DNA of 64,000 bases, from contig NZ_CP036433.1 of assembly GCF_007751035.1 (NCBI RefSeq), positions 3,081,001 through 3,145,000 on the forward strand. Direction: 5' to 3'. How positions within the stretch are numbered: the stretch's first letter is position 1; each line of letters opens with the position of its first letter. Below, piece after piece: positions 63,396 to 64,000 of this stretch. Below the pieces are notes generated by a model. That model did no database searches. It worked only from the letters and a program-made list of their open reading frames with translations, and was not told the DNA's origin. The stretch comes from Lignipirellula cremea. Its GTDB lineage: Bacteria; Planctomycetota; Planctomycetia; Pirellulales; Pirellulaceae. Position numbers and translations under genes: made by a program.

Positions 63396-64000
63396 CAGGC
63401 GGCCCTTTGAATGTAATCGTGAGCGTTCTCAATCAGTTCACGCCCATGGTGAGAGAGATCTCCGTGGGCCGCGATCGTGCAAAAACCGTCTCGGAAGTTA
63501 CGCGCGTCGATGGCGGCTGCGTCCTGGGCGGCGGCGATCTCTTCCGCCGACAACAGGCCCGAATCGACCAGACTTTTCATAGCCCAATGCATGCGTGCGG
63601 ACACAAATGTTGCGTGAAAAATTCCATCCATGGGACGCGGGTCGCTCCTCAAGGGAGACGGAAACAGTTCTTCGTCTGGATTACGCACCAAATTTTCTTG
63701 CGTGCAAAAACCGAACAGCAGGCTATGGGCGCTCTCATGAGCGATCACTTCGGCCATCTCCAACCGAGTCGCATGCAGACCGCCATTCAAAAACAATGCA
63801 CCCCAGAGTTGGTAATGAGATCCGCCATGAAACTGGCCCCGATCGTGCGGGCCGCCCGTAACACAAACGACTTCGTGGATAATCGCTTCGAGTTCACCAG
63901 CGAGTTCCGGCAGTCCCGCTTTCAGCAATTGCGACGCCGCTTGAAAGTTCTCTGTGAATTGTCGCTGCACCTGCCCAGACGGAGACGCCAAAGTGATTCC
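63395..64000 (-). CDS. HExxH protein, candidate aKG-type peptide beta-hydroxylase (5' end outside window)
   Basis: The frame is open to the right edge; about 201 residues are visible and the true start lies beyond it. VIAHESAHSLLFGF supplies an HExxH motif, and about 25 residues later comes SPLRSDPRPMDGIFHATFVS. I recognise this combination as that of the HExxH-type, alpha-ketoglutarate-dependent RiPP beta-hydroxylases (NCBI name 'aKG-HExxH-type peptide beta-hydroxylase'). If right, the motif binds iron for hydroxylation and is not a protease site. The stop overlaps the ATP-grasp start. GC is about 50-52%. A plain zinc metalloprotease is the alternative. Confidence 0.7.
   Translation of the reverse strand, partial: GITLASPSGQVQRQFTENFQAASQLLKAGLPELAGELEAIIHEVVCVTGGPHDRGQFHGGSHYQLWGALFLNGGLHATRLEMAEVIAHESAHSLLFGFCTQENLVRNPDEELFPSPLRSDPRPMDGIFHATFVSARMHWAMKSLVDSGLLSAEEIAAAQDAAAIDARNFRDGFCTIAAHGDLSHHGRELIENAHDYIQRAA

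Overview
The window looks like chromosomal DNA of a planctomycete, most likely a member of Pirellulales. This is inferred from gene content, not from a marker gene. High-GC DNA carries secreted proteins with DUF1549/DUF1553/DUF1501 and planctomycete-type cytochrome domains, four sulfatases, leucine-rich-repeat and very low-complexity secreted proteins, a DUF4159-like protein and a flagellar export operon. No rRNA, tRNA or CRISPR array was seen.

Layout. 1-5.4 kb: an SGNH-hydrolase-like protein cut by the left edge, a secreted trypsin/PDZ protein that lacks the catalytic serine, and a membrane-anchored VWA protein. 5.5-10.2 kb (minus): sulfatase, terpene-cyclase-fold/DUF4159-like protein and a small membrane protein. 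10.4-15.7 kb (plus): a DUF1549/DUF1553 cytochrome protein directly followed by its DUF1501 partner, then a small LRR protein. 15.8-18.7 kb (minus): acyltransferase, a 130-bp MITE-like element, a metallophosphoesterase and a NADAR protein. 19-23.4 kb: a secreted DPF-repeat protein, a second sulfatase and a secreted LRR protein. 23.5-28.5 kb (minus): pyruvate phosphate dikinase and a long PLP enzyme. 28.8-31.2 kb: a small secreted protein and a SulP transporter. 31.4-35.2 kb: a third sulfatase, a membrane acyltransferase, a CMD-family protein and an uncharacterised protein. 35.2-40.1 kb (minus): WD40-cytochrome and DUF1549/DUF1553 proteins. 40.6-43.2 kb: a sulfatase without signal peptide and a secreted SMP-30/gluconolactonase. 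43.5-48.6 kb: a small regulatory-like-domain protein, a Wza-like exporter plus BY-kinase pair, and a monooxygenase-fold protein. 48.9-58.5 kb: nrdR, then the minus-strand flagellar run fliG-fliH-fliI-fliJ-motE-like-fliK, preceded by a YgiQ-type radical SAM protein. 59.4-61.5 kb: a secreted protein with perfect 96-bp tandem repeats. 61.5-64 kb: lower-GC DNA ending in a translationally coupled pair, an HExxH protein resembling alpha-ketoglutarate-dependent RiPP beta-hydroxylases (cut by the right edge) and an ATP-grasp protein.

Together the secreted sulfatases, cytochrome/DUF1501 proteins and gluconolactonase suggest degradation of sulfated polysaccharides. The exporter and BY-kinase suggest exopolysaccharide production, and the fli genes a motile stage. 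The strongest candidate for something not yet described is the HExxH/ATP-grasp pair at the right end. Other points of interest are a roughly 210-residue cassette shared by two cytochrome proteins at different positions, an Eps15-like array of DPF motifs, a serine-protease pseudoenzyme, and a FliG with a long linker.
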